Assembly (NCBI GenBank): GCA_943371625.1
Contig: CALRVN010000132.1
Location: 1-9,565, forward strand
Direction of reading: 5' to 3'
Origin: Hyphomicrobium_A sp943371625
Lineage (GTDB): Bacteria; Pseudomonadota; Alphaproteobacteria; Rhizobiales; Hyphomicrobiaceae
DNA: 9,565 nucleotides
A program made the position numbers and the translations under genes. Below are positions 1 through 6,109 of the stretch, piece after piece (the first letter of the stretch is position 1; every line of letters begins with the position of its first letter). The notes under the pieces were generated by a model, which did not search any database, was not told the DNA's origin, and saw nothing but the letters and a program-made list of their open reading frames with translations.

Positions 1-585
1 GGGCTGTTTCCGGAGCAGCTTCCGCATTGGGAGTGGATGCTTCAGCGCATCGCGGAGAAGAAGGGCGAGCCGGCACGCGTGCTGAACCTGTTCGCCTACA
101 CGGGTGCCGCGTCTCTGCTGGCTGCGGCGGCGGGTGCGCAGGTGACGCACGTCGATGCGTCGAAGAAAGCGATTTCGTGGGCGAAGGAGAACCAGGCAGC
201 GTCGGGGCTCGGGTCGGCGCCGATCCGCTGGATGCTCGATGACGCGGCGAAGTTCGTGGCGCGCGAAGTGCGGCGCGGCAAGACGTACGACATCGTTCTC
301 GTCGATCCGCCAAAGTTCGGCCGCGGGCCCGACGGCGAGGTGTGGGATCTGTTCACGAGCCTGCCGCCGCTGATGAAGGATTGCGCTCAGCTGCTGGCGC
401 CGGGCGCCGCGCTGGTGCTGACGGTCTACGCCATTCGCGCCTCGGCGCTGGCGTTCGAGCAGCTGTGCCGCGAGGTGCTGGCGGGCCGCGAGGGGACTTT
501 CCAGTCGGGCGAGCTTGCCATTCGCGAGGCGACGGGGACGCGCGCGGTACCGACGTCGCTGTTTACGCGCTGGAGCGCGGCATGA
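1..585 (+). CDS. RlmI-like class I SAM-dependent methyltransferase (5' end outside window)
   Basis: The frame is open from the first base, so the N-terminus is missing; 194 residues are visible. The visible part opens with FPEQLPHWEWM, typical just before the SAM domain of the RlmI/PF10672 group. Motif I follows at residues 27-37 (VLNLFAYTGAA), then the ribose-binding acid in VDAS (D52), and the catalytic-pocket motif DPPKF at 102-106. DPP[KRF] signatures mark base N- or C-methyltransferases such as the 23S rRNA m5C enzymes RlmI and RlmK, so an RNA target is likely from the family; the exact base cannot be read from sequence. The stop overlaps the start of the next gene (ATGA at 582-585), suggesting translational coupling with the SpoU-family gene. 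No PUA domain can be judged because the N-terminus is cut off. Confidence 0.85.
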   Translation, partial: GLFPEQLPHWEWMLQRIAEKKGEPARVLNLFAYTGAASLLAAAAGAQVTHVDASKKAISWAKENQAASGLGSAPIRWMLDDAAKFVAREVRRGKTYDIVLVDPPKFGRGPDGEVWDLFTSLPPLMKDCAQLLAPGAALVLTVYAIRASALAFEQLCREVLAGREGTFQSGELAIREATGTRAVPTSLFTRWSAA

Positions 586-1391
586 CAGAGCCGAGGCTGA
601 TCACGAGCCTGCAGAACGATCGCGTCAAGGCGGTGCGTGCGCTCGAGATGCGCAAGGAGCGCAAGGAGACCGGGCTGTTCGTCGCCGAGGGGACGTCGCT
701 CTTGGTGACGGCGCGCGACAACGGTTTCGTTCCGGAGACGCTCATCTATCGAGCCGGCAGCCTGACGGGCGTCGCGCAGGGCCTCGTCACGTGGGCGCTG
801 AAGCAGGGCGTCGAGTGCCTGGAAGTTTCGGAAGCTGTGCTCGGCAAGCTGTCGTCGAAGGACAACCCCCAGAACGTTCTGGGTGTCTTCAAGCAGCGCT
901 GGGCGGAGCTGCCGGACGCCAAACGCGTGGCGCGCGAGAGCGTGTGGGTGGCGCTGGAGGAAGTGCGCGACCCGGGCAACCTCGGGACGATCATTCGCAC
1001 CGTCGATGCGGTCGGCGCGGCGGGCGTAATTCTCATCGGCGCAAGCTGCGATCCCTATTCGCACGAGTGCGTGCGGGCGACGATGGGGTCGGTGTTCGCG
1101 GTGCCGCTGGTGCGGATGCAGCGGGATGGGTTTATGGCGTGGATCGAGGGCTGGGGCGGCGACATCGTCGGCACGCATCTCGACGGTGCAGAGGATTTCC
1201 GTGCCGCGAAGTATCGCGCGCCGACGTTGCTCGTCATGGGAAGCGAAGGTCCGGGGCTTTCGGAGGCGCTGACCGGGGCATGCACGAGCCTGATCAAGAT
1301 CCCGATGGCGGGCAAGCTCGACTCGCTCAATCTTGCCGTGGCGACCGCGCTGGTGCTGTACCAGATCCGCGGCCCACACCTGAAGCTCTGA
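582..1391 (+). CDS. SpoU/TrmH-family RNA 2'-O-ribose methyltransferase
   Basis: A 269-residue protein of normal length for the family. The N-terminal ~110 residues (ITSLQNDRVKAVRAL, then FVAEG near 33-37) match the small substrate-binding domain of SpoU enzymes. The C-terminal SPOUT trefoil-knot domain shows all three motifs: motif 1 NLGTIIRT at 133-140 with the conserved Asn133 and Arg139, motif 2 MGSEGPGLSE at 219-228, and motif 3 IPMAGKLDSLNLAVA at 240-254 with S248-L249-N250. It should transfer a methyl group from SAM to a ribose 2'-OH in rRNA or tRNA; RlmB-like, TsnR-like or mitochondrial MRM3-like targets cannot be separated here. The ATG overlaps the previous stop by four bases (ATGA), which settles the start; a longer upstream reading in this frame would run inside the preceding gene. 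The PRMT-like gene starts 7 bases after its stop. Confidence 0.92.
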   Translation: MTEPRLITSLQNDRVKAVRALEMRKERKETGLFVAEGTSLLVTARDNGFVPETLIYRAGSLTGVAQGLVTWALKQGVECLEVSEAVLGKLSSKDNPQNVLGVFKQRWAELPDAKRVARESVWVALEEVRDPGNLGTIIRTVDAVGAAGVILIGASCDPYSHECVRATMGSVFAVPLVRMQRDGFMAWIEGWGGDIVGTHLDGAEDFRAAKYRAPTLLVMGSEGPGLSEALTGACTSLIKIPMAGKLDSLNLAVATALVLYQIRGPHLKL

Positions 1392-1398
1392 AGCAACC

Positions 1399-2319
1399 AT
1401 GCGCATCGAATATCACCGCACATTGATCGCCGACCGCGTGCGCAATCAGGCGTTCGAAAAAGCCCTGCGCGCCGTGATCAAGAAGGGCGAGACAAGCGTC
1501 GCGGATATCGGCGCCGGCACGGGACTGCTCGGGCTGATGGCGGCGAAGCTCGGCGCGCGCGAGGTTTTCCTCTACGAGACTGCCGAGGTTGCGGGCGTCG
1601 CGGCGAAGATCATCAAGGCGAACGGCGGGCGCAACTGCCATCTCATTCCGTGTCACTCCACGGAGATGGTGGACCCGCCGCGCGTCGATGTCGTCGTGTC
1701 GGAGACGCTGGGCAACTACGCGTTTGAAGAACACTTGATCGAGACGCTGGCGGATGCGAAGAAGCGCTTCCTCAAGCCTGGCGGCGTGATCATTCCGCGA
1801 CGGCTGGAGCAGCTCGTGGCGCCGGTCATCAGCGATCGCATTCAACGCGAGTTTGATGCCTGGAACAGCACCGGGCTCGATCTCTCGGTGGCGCGGGAGA
1901 TGAGCCTCAACAACATCTACGTGCGCACGCTGAAGCCGGGCGAGCTGCTCGGTGCGCAGGTGTGGGACAAGATCGAGTTCGGTGCGGACGGCCGTTCAAC
2001 GCGGAAGGGCGAGGCGAGCTGGAAGCTCGATGCGGCGGCGACGATCTACGGCTTTGCCGTGTGGTGGAAGGCAGAGCTGGTGGCGGGCGTTGAGCTGTCG
2101 ACGGCGCCAGACGCGCCTCGCACGCATTGGGAGCAGCTATACTTCCCTCTGCTGGAGCCGATCTCGGCGAAGAAGGGCGAGGCGGTCGGCGTGAGCCTGC
2201 GGTCGCGCACGTCGCTCGAAGGCGGCACGCATGTCTCGTGGATCGGCACGCATCGCGACGCGAAGGGCCGCGAAACCGCACGGCAGTCGCTGAACCTGGA
2301 CAAGGGGTTTTTGCCTTAG
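1399..2319 (+). CDS. PRMT-like class I methyltransferase (putative protein arginine N-methyltransferase)
   Basis: A 306-residue protein, close to the size of a PRMT catalytic core. The landmarks appear in PRMT order: helix signature H6-x5-D12-x2-R15 (compare H-x5-D-x2-R of PRMT1); motif I VADIGAGTG at 34-42; ribose-binding acid E60; the double-E loop SETLGNYAFEE at 101-111 with E102 and E111 nine residues apart, as in PRMT1; post-motif III KPGGVIIP at 126-133; and in the C-terminal barrel LSTAP followed by the THW loop at 242-244. From this I infer methylation of arginine or a similar guanidino/amine substrate. The eukaryotic SEWMGY is SETLGN here, so the methylation type cannot be assigned. 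Automated pipelines may call such proteins L11 or generic SAM methyltransferases, but the THW loop and double-E spacing argue for the PRMT fold. It starts 7 bases after the SpoU gene, with only a weak GAAG as ribosome site, and is probably cotranscribed with it. Confidence 0.8.
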   Translation: MRIEYHRTLIADRVRNQAFEKALRAVIKKGETSVADIGAGTGLLGLMAAKLGAREVFLYETAEVAGVAAKIIKANGGRNCHLIPCHSTEMVDPPRVDVVVSETLGNYAFEEHLIETLADAKKRFLKPGGVIIPRRLEQLVAPVISDRIQREFDAWNSTGLDLSVAREMSLNNIYVRTLKPGELLGAQVWDKIEFGADGRSTRKGEASWKLDAAATIYGFAVWWKAELVAGVELSTAPDAPRTHWEQLYFPLLEPISAKKGEAVGVSLRSRTSLEGGTHVSWIGTHRDAKGRETARQSLNLDKGFLP

Positions 2320-2330
2320 GGTGGCCTGAT

Positions 2331-2420
2331 GTCATCCCGGGGCTTGTCCCCGGGATCCATCTATCCGCGAACTCTAGTCCCAGCTGAAGGCTGGATCCCG
2401 GCAACGAGTGCCGGGATGAC
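2331..2420. repeat. Palindromic intergenic repeat, copy 1 (two-hairpin, REP/BIME-like)
   Basis: A 90-bp element with perfect 10-bp terminal inverted repeats GTCATCCCGG / CCGGGATGAC. Each end also folds alone: 2334-2342 pairs with 2348-2356 (9 bp, loop CTTGT), and 2395-2403 pairs with 2409-2417 (9 bp, loop ACGAG). A related element lies at 9445-9561. It sits between the convergent ends of the PRMT-like gene (stop 2319) and the unknown gene on the - strand (stop 2441), so it may end transcription both ways, though neither hairpin has a clear T-run. Translations of it give the VIPGLVPGIH / VIPALVAGIQ peptides often seen as spurious proteins in alphaproteobacterial genomes. Confidence 0.85.
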
Positions 2421-2440
2421 AAGCAATGCGCGAGAACTGA

Positions 2441-2857
2441 TCAGGCGCGGAGGAAGAGCAGCGCGACGCCGATGATGGAGCAGGCGATAGCGAGTGTCGT
2501 CACCCAGCCGAGGGCGTGACTGACCCGCGCTTCGCGATGGGCGCGGCGGGCATTCTCGAGCCATTGCGCGCTTGGCGGCGGCCGCGCCACGTGTCCGAGG
2601 TCATCGATGACCTCTTCGATCGAGCGCGGATCGGGGGCTCGAGCAAAGAACTCGATGTCGGACGCGGCGGCGGAGGCGTCCGGCAACGCGACACCTGCGG
2701 ATCTCGCAACGAAATTCGCAGCGTCGGTATGGGAAGATTCAACGCGCGCAAGCCGCTTCGACAGCGGGCGGTGGTGCATGGCGCGTGCGATGTCGTCGGC
2801 CAGCTGGCGGTCCTCGGGACCGTCGAAGTCCGGCTTTACGTGAGCATTGGCGCTCAT
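2441..2857 (-). CDS. Hypothetical protein with a single C-terminal membrane helix
   Basis: I do not recognise the family. The product is 138 residues. It has a charged soluble region (1-~112) with an acidic, probably helical start (about 8-40), a stretch rich in Ala and Asp (about 55-80), an acidic IEEVIDDL motif at 80-87, and a basic helix ARRAHREARVSHA at 103-115. It ends in a hydrophobic helix at about 116-136 (TTLAIACSIIGVALLFLRA) with only two residues after it. There is no N-terminal signal peptide, so the layout is tail-anchored, with the soluble part probably cytoplasmic. The ATG at 2857 is preferred over an in-frame GTG at 2875 because GGGGGAG lies 6 bases before it. Codon use matches the neighbours. 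It diverges from the NnrU gene, with 158 bases between the starts. Confidence 0.7.
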   Translation of the reverse strand: MSANAHVKPDFDGPEDRQLADDIARAMHHRPLSKRLARVESSHTDAANFVARSAGVALPDASAAASDIEFFARAPDPRSIEEVIDDLGHVARPPPSAQWLENARRAHREARVSHALGWVTTLAIACSIIGVALLFLRA

Positions 2858-2863
2858 CGGCGG

Positions 2864-2870
2864 CTCCCCC
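2864..2870 (-). promoter_or_regulatory. Ribosome binding site deciding the start of the 2441-2857 gene
   Basis: Read on the - strand this is GGGGGAG, six bases before the ATG at 2857. An in-frame GTG at 2875 would place this sequence inside the coding region and has no comparable purine tract before it, so the ATG is the better start. Confidence 0.6.
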
Positions 2871-3015
2871 GTCACAGACTAAGATATTCCCCGCGACCAT
2901 TGGGGCGGCCGGAATGGACTAGCGGCCGGCGTCCCCCGCCACTAGAAATGCGCGGGCGAGATGGCCGCAGCGTGGCAGTGATTCGCGCGCGGAGGCAAAT
3001 CCTGGGGAGTCGGAC

Positions 3016-3597
3016 ATGCTGGTGATGGTGATTGGGCTGATCTTGTTCTTCGCGATCCACGCCGTGCCGACCAACCTGGAGCTGAAGAACGGGCTCGTCG
3101 CCCGCTTCGGGACCGGTGGCTACAAGGTGTTTTTCGGCGTCATGTCGACGATTGGGCTGGCGCTGATCGTGCTCGGTTTTCACAAACTCCAGCTGCATCC
3201 GGGCAAGAACCCGATCCTGTGGGATCCGCCGGTCTTCATGCGCCACATCGCGCTGTCGCTGATGCTGCTGTCGATGATCGCGCTGGTGGCAACTTATGTG
3301 CCGTCGCACATCCACGTCTGGCTGAAGCATCCAATGCTGGTGGCAATCAAGATCTGGGCGCTGGCGCATCTGCTGGCGAACGGCGACCTCGCGTCGCTGA
3401 TCCTGTTCGGCAGCTTCCTCGCGTTCGCCGTCTATGACCGGATTTCGGTGAAGCGGCGTGGCGATCTCGGTCCGCTCGGCAAGGGAAGCGGGCCGTGGCT
3501 GAACGACGTCATCGTCGTTGTGCTGGGCGTCGCTCTCTACGCCGCGATCGTACTCTACCTGCATGAGTTCGTGATCGGCGTGTCGCCGATGGCGTGA
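3016..3597 (+). CDS. NnrU family integral membrane protein
   Basis: A 193-residue, very hydrophobic protein with about five or six membrane helices (near 1-17, 36-56, 75-97, 105-120, 124-142 and 164-186). The family pattern is clear: GLILFFAIHAVP at the start with His15, and the signature HPMLVAIKIWALAHLLANGD at 105-124, with several conserved histidines (H98, H100, H105, H118) that could bind haem or a metal. NnrU was named from denitrification clusters, where it was linked to nitrite and NO reduction, but members are widespread in alphaproteobacteria outside such clusters and the biochemical role is not firmly established. No nir or nor gene is visible here. The ATG has GGGGAG six bases before it. 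The stop overlaps the next ATG (TGATG), so it is probably translationally coupled to the MOSC gene. Confidence 0.88.
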   Translation: MLVMVIGLILFFAIHAVPTNLELKNGLVARFGTGGYKVFFGVMSTIGLALIVLGFHKLQLHPGKNPILWDPPVFMRHIALSLMLLSMIALVATYVPSHIHVWLKHPMLVAIKIWALAHLLANGDLASLILFGSFLAFAVYDRISVKRRGDLGPLGKGSGPWLNDVIVVVLGVALYAAIVLYLHEFVIGVSPMA

Positions 3598-4106
3598 TGA
3601 GCGAGAGGTCTGCCACGTCGGGGCGGCTGATCGGGATCGCGTGGCGGTCGGCGCGGCGCGAGCCGATGCAGACGGCCGACAGCATCGACATCAGCGTCGA
3701 GCGCGGCGTCGAAGGCGATCACAAGGGGCCGAAGTTCAAGCGGCGGGCGGTGACGATCCTCGGCCGCGAGGACTGGGAAGCGGCGCTCGCTGAGCTGGCA
3801 GAAACCGGCGCGGATGTCGGCGATCTCGATTGGACGGTGCGTCGTGCAAACCTGTTGGTCGAGGGCATTCGGTTGCCGCGTGCCCTCGGGGCGACGTTGC
3901 GTATCGGGCCGGTGTTGCTGGAAGTGACCTATCCGACGACGCCATGTGCGCGCATGGACGAGGCGCGCCAGGGATTGCGCAAGGCGCTGCATCCAAACTG
4001 GCGCGGTGGTGTTACGTGCCTCGTGCTCGAGGGCGGGCATGTCGAGGTCGGTGACGGCGTCGAGATCGTGCATTCGCCTCCGGAGCGGCTGCGCAAGTTG
4101 CCGTAA
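3597..4106 (+). CDS. MOSC domain-containing protein
   Basis: A 169-residue single-domain protein. MOSC features run in order: GIAWRSARREPMQ at 13-25, a glycine-rich RGVEGDHKG at 36-44, RRAVTILGREDW at 49-60, RRANLLVEGI at 82-91, the IGPVLLEV strand at 103-110, then TTPCARMDEARQGL with the conserved cysteine C117, and VEVGDGVEI near the end. MOSC domains (also in Moco sulfurase, YiiM, YcbX and mARC) bind molybdenum cofactor or handle sulfur through this cysteine; the physiological substrate of small stand-alone members is generally unknown. The ATG at 3597 shares its A with the TGA of the NnrU gene; a GTG one codon earlier is a less likely start. It converges with the L,D-transpeptidase gene. 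Confidence 0.88.
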   Translation: MSERSATSGRLIGIAWRSARREPMQTADSIDISVERGVEGDHKGPKFKRRAVTILGREDWEAALAELAETGADVGDLDWTVRRANLLVEGIRLPRALGATLRIGPVLLEVTYPTTPCARMDEARQGLRKALHPNWRGGVTCLVLEGGHVEVGDGVEIVHSPPERLRKLP

Positions 4107-4108
4107 CG

Positions 4109-4133
4109 AAAAAGGGAGGCGAAACCGCCTCCC
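4109..4133 (-). terminator. Intrinsic terminator of the L,D-transpeptidase gene (possibly bidirectional)
   Basis: GGGAGGCG (4114-4121) pairs perfectly with CGCCTCCC (4126-4133) around a 4-base loop. On the - strand the stem is followed directly by five T residues (the A-run at 4109-4113), a textbook intrinsic terminator 35 bases past the stop of the gene at 4168. On the + strand the stem lies just after the MOSC stop (4106) and is followed by TCAATTCGTT, a poorer T tract, so termination in that direction is likely but weaker. Confidence 0.85.
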
Positions 4134-4167
4134 TCAATTCGTTCCGTGATAGCCGGGCCGTGCCCGA

Positions 4168-5904
4168 TCAGTAGTAACGGGACTCGGCGCTGTCGGGGCG
4201 GCTGCGCCAGGGCTCGACGACGAACTCGGTGCGTGCGCTTGTTTCGCGGCTGAGGCCGTAGTCCGAGATGATGAACGAGGAGCCCGGCTTCATGAGTTCG
4301 GCGAGCTGCTCCTCGGCTTCCTTCGGGATCTGGATGCGCTCGAGAGCGGCGGCGGCGTCAGCGTCGTGGCCGGCGGCAACGATCGGTGCCTCATCGTCGT
4401 GACGACGCTTCTTCCTGGGCACGTACTGGACGCGATCGGTCGGCTTCCACGTGACCGAACTCCAGCGGAGCGCCTTCTCGCCGTCGGCGAAGGAGGTGGC
4501 GGTGAGAACGTGGGTGCCAAGCGGGCGGGCGGCGTCGGCGATGGTGACGGGGACGTCCATCACCTGCACGAAGCCGAGCTTGGCGACGAGGCGGCCGGTC
4601 TTACGGCTGATGAATACCGACACCGGATAGTGCTTGCGCTCCTCGAGGGCATCGGCGGCGACGAGCGCGTCCTTGGCGGCGGTCACGCCGGTGGTGGCGT
4701 GCTCGGCATCCTCAGCGGCTACCTTGCGTGCCTTTTCGAGAGCGGCCGCGTCAGCGACGGCCTGCTTCGTCTTGCCGGCCTGAGCGTCGGCAGCGCGCTT
4801 GGCGACGACAGCAGAGTCGGCGGCGTCGAGGGTCTTGGTTTCCTCGGCGACCTCTTCTGCCTGCTGCTTCTCCAGCGCGGCGGCGTCGAGGGTGCCGGTG
4901 TCGACCTTCGCCATCTTGGCCGTCAGTGTCTTGAAGCGATCAGCAGCGGCGTCGGCGGACTTAGCGGCCTTGCGGGCCAGGTCGGCGAGGCGGTTTTCCT
5001 CGTTACGCTCCTTGCGGATCGTTTCCTTGGCTTCGTTAGACGCCATGGTAGCGGCGCGAGCCTGATCGTCGGCGGCGAGCTTGGCGGTCTCAGAAGCGCT
5101 GATTGCTGCCACGAGACGGTCGCGCTCGGCGGCGCGTGCCATCGCGGCCATGCCGCGAGTCCGGGTGCCGGCTGCGGGATTGGCGATCATGTTGTTGATG
5201 TCGCCTTGTCCCGTTGCGGCGGCCTGCACGGCTCCGGCACCAGGGGCTGCGGCGGTATCGGGCGGCAACGGCTGAACCAGCTGCGGGCTGTCGAACTGGG
5301 CGGGGGTGAGGTCTTCCTCGCTGATGATGACGCGGGCGCCAACATCGGTGATGCCGAACAGGCTGCGGGCAAAGCTGTAGGGCAGGCGGATGCAACCGTG
5401 CGAGGCGGGGTAACCAGGTAGGTCGCCGGCATGCAGGGCGACGCCGGAGTTGGTCACGCGCTGCATAAACGGCATCGGCGCGCCGCCGTAGAGGTTCGAG
5501 AAGTGAGTGCGATTTTTCTCGAGGATGGAGAAGATGCCGGTCGGCGTGTCGTGGCCGCGCATGCCGCTCGAGATCGGCGACTTGGCGATCACCTTGCCGT
5601 CGTCATAGACGGTGACCGTCTGATTGTTGATCGAGACGACGAGGACGAGCGGGCCGCTCGGCTTGGCCAGCGTTGTGGCCGCCTTTTCCTCGGTCGGTTC
5701 GACGTAGCGAGGGGCGGCGCGGCGGGCGCGGCGCGGCTTCTGCTGCCAGCCGCCGCCATTGCCCCAGACGCCCCACTGGTAGAATTGAGCCTCGGCACGC
5801 TCCGGGGTCGCTGCAACGAGCAGTCCGGCGGTAAGCAGTACCAAAGTGGAAATGCGATGACGGCCGGTTGCGGCGCCAACGATGGATTTTGCAATCTTCA
5901 GCAC
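4168..5904 (-). CDS. Secreted L,D-transpeptidase (YkuD) with Ala-rich helical linker and degenerate second YkuD-like domain
   Basis: A 578-residue protein counted from the GTG at 5904. A signal peptide covers about 1-39 (hydrophobic core STLVLLTAGLLVAA, probable cut after AEA), followed by a Gly/Trp and Arg-rich stretch. The YkuD domain lies at about 84-195 (VLVVSINNQTVTVY, DTPTGIFSI) with the active-site signature SHGCIRLP, catalytic C171. Such enzymes form 3-3 cross-links in peptidoglycan or attach proteins to it, in the periplasm. Residues about 253-425 are Ala/Lys/Glu-rich with little Pro or Gly and should be a long helix or coiled coil. About 426-564 (VSVFISRKTGRLVAKLGF, PLGTHVLTA, PGSSFIISDYGLSRET) resembles a second YkuD domain but has no HGC signature and no cysteine, so it is probably non-catalytic. 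A TTG at 5919 is an alternative start; the GTG is preferred for the G-rich run just before it. An intrinsic terminator follows. Confidence 0.88.
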   Translation of the reverse strand: MLKIAKSIVGAATGRHRISTLVLLTAGLLVAATPERAEAQFYQWGVWGNGGGWQQKPRRARRAAPRYVEPTEEKAATTLAKPSGPLVLVVSINNQTVTVYDDGKVIAKSPISSGMRGHDTPTGIFSILEKNRTHFSNLYGGAPMPFMQRVTNSGVALHAGDLPGYPASHGCIRLPYSFARSLFGITDVGARVIISEEDLTPAQFDSPQLVQPLPPDTAAAPGAGAVQAAATGQGDINNMIANPAAGTRTRGMAAMARAAERDRLVAAISASETAKLAADDQARAATMASNEAKETIRKERNEENRLADLARKAAKSADAAADRFKTLTAKMAKVDTGTLDAAALEKQQAEEVAEETKTLDAADSAVVAKRAADAQAGKTKQAVADAAALEKARKVAAEDAEHATTGVTAAKDALVAADALEERKHYPVSVFISRKTGRLVAKLGFVQVMDVPVTIADAARPLGTHVLTATSFADGEKALRWSSVTWKPTDRVQYVPRKKRRHDDEAPIVAAGHDADAAAALERIQIPKEAEEQLAELMKPGSSFIISDYGLSRETSARTEFVVEPWRSRPDSAESRYY

Positions 5905-5919
5905 GGAAGCCCCCGGCAA

Positions 5920-6109
5920 ATCTGAAAGTGTCTCAGGAGAGTTCGCTCTATATGATAATTTTTACCCTAAATCTTCGTTAGCAAGGTGCTGGAATCAAAT
6001 TCCTTTCAAACGTTGTTCGAAAGGCTCTGGCCCATCACCCCTGGTCTCGCGGGGTGCCCATCACTAGGTTCGCGCGACGTGTCCCTCGGAATAGAGTAGC
6101 CTGAAGTCC
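5920..6109. promoter_or_regulatory. Divergent promoter region between the L,D-transpeptidase gene and panB
   Basis: This gap between divergent starts must carry promoters for both genes. Bases 5945-6010 are clearly AT-richer than anything around them, with CTATATGATAATTTTTA at 5948-5964 containing -10-like hexamers on both strands; no good -35 at standard spacing is clear, so I do not assign hexamers. Closer to panB, the 9-mer GCCCATCAC occurs twice (6030-6038 and 6056-6064, start-to-start 26 bases), and CACCCC / GGGGTG (6036-6041 and 6051-6056) can pair as a hairpin between them. No riboswitch family is recognisable. Confidence 0.45.

Noticed and set aside
426..1406. Long open frame on the - strand antisense to the RlmI-like and SpoU genes
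   Set aside because: Its translation is rich in Arg, His and Ala with no recognisable motif, and it lies opposite two well supported genes; it is a by-product of GC-rich codon bias.
2127..2387. Small frame ending in VIPGLVPGIHLSANSSPS
   Set aside because: It runs from the PRMT-like gene into the palindromic repeat; this peptide is a common spurious translation of such repeats.
2331..2420. Possible insertion sequence remnant
   Set aside because: No transposase coding sequence or target-site duplication is visible; the nested hairpins fit a REP-like repeat better.
2361..2564. Small - strand frame with VIPALVAGIQPSA
   Set aside because: Again a translation of the repeat, joined to out-of-frame sequence of the neighbouring gene.
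4366..5421. 351-residue open frame on the + strand inside the L,D-transpeptidase gene
   Set aside because: Gly/Val-rich low-complexity translation with no domain; the opposite strand encodes a clear YkuD protein.
5905..5919. TTG start for the L,D-transpeptidase gene, adding five residues
   Set aside because: It lacks a purine-rich site before it, while the GTG at 5904 follows a G-run; the signal peptide is intact either way, so this stays uncertain.
5920..6109. Riboswitch upstream of panB
   Set aside because: The spacer has a short hairpin and a repeated 9-mer but no conserved riboswitch core that I can recognise.
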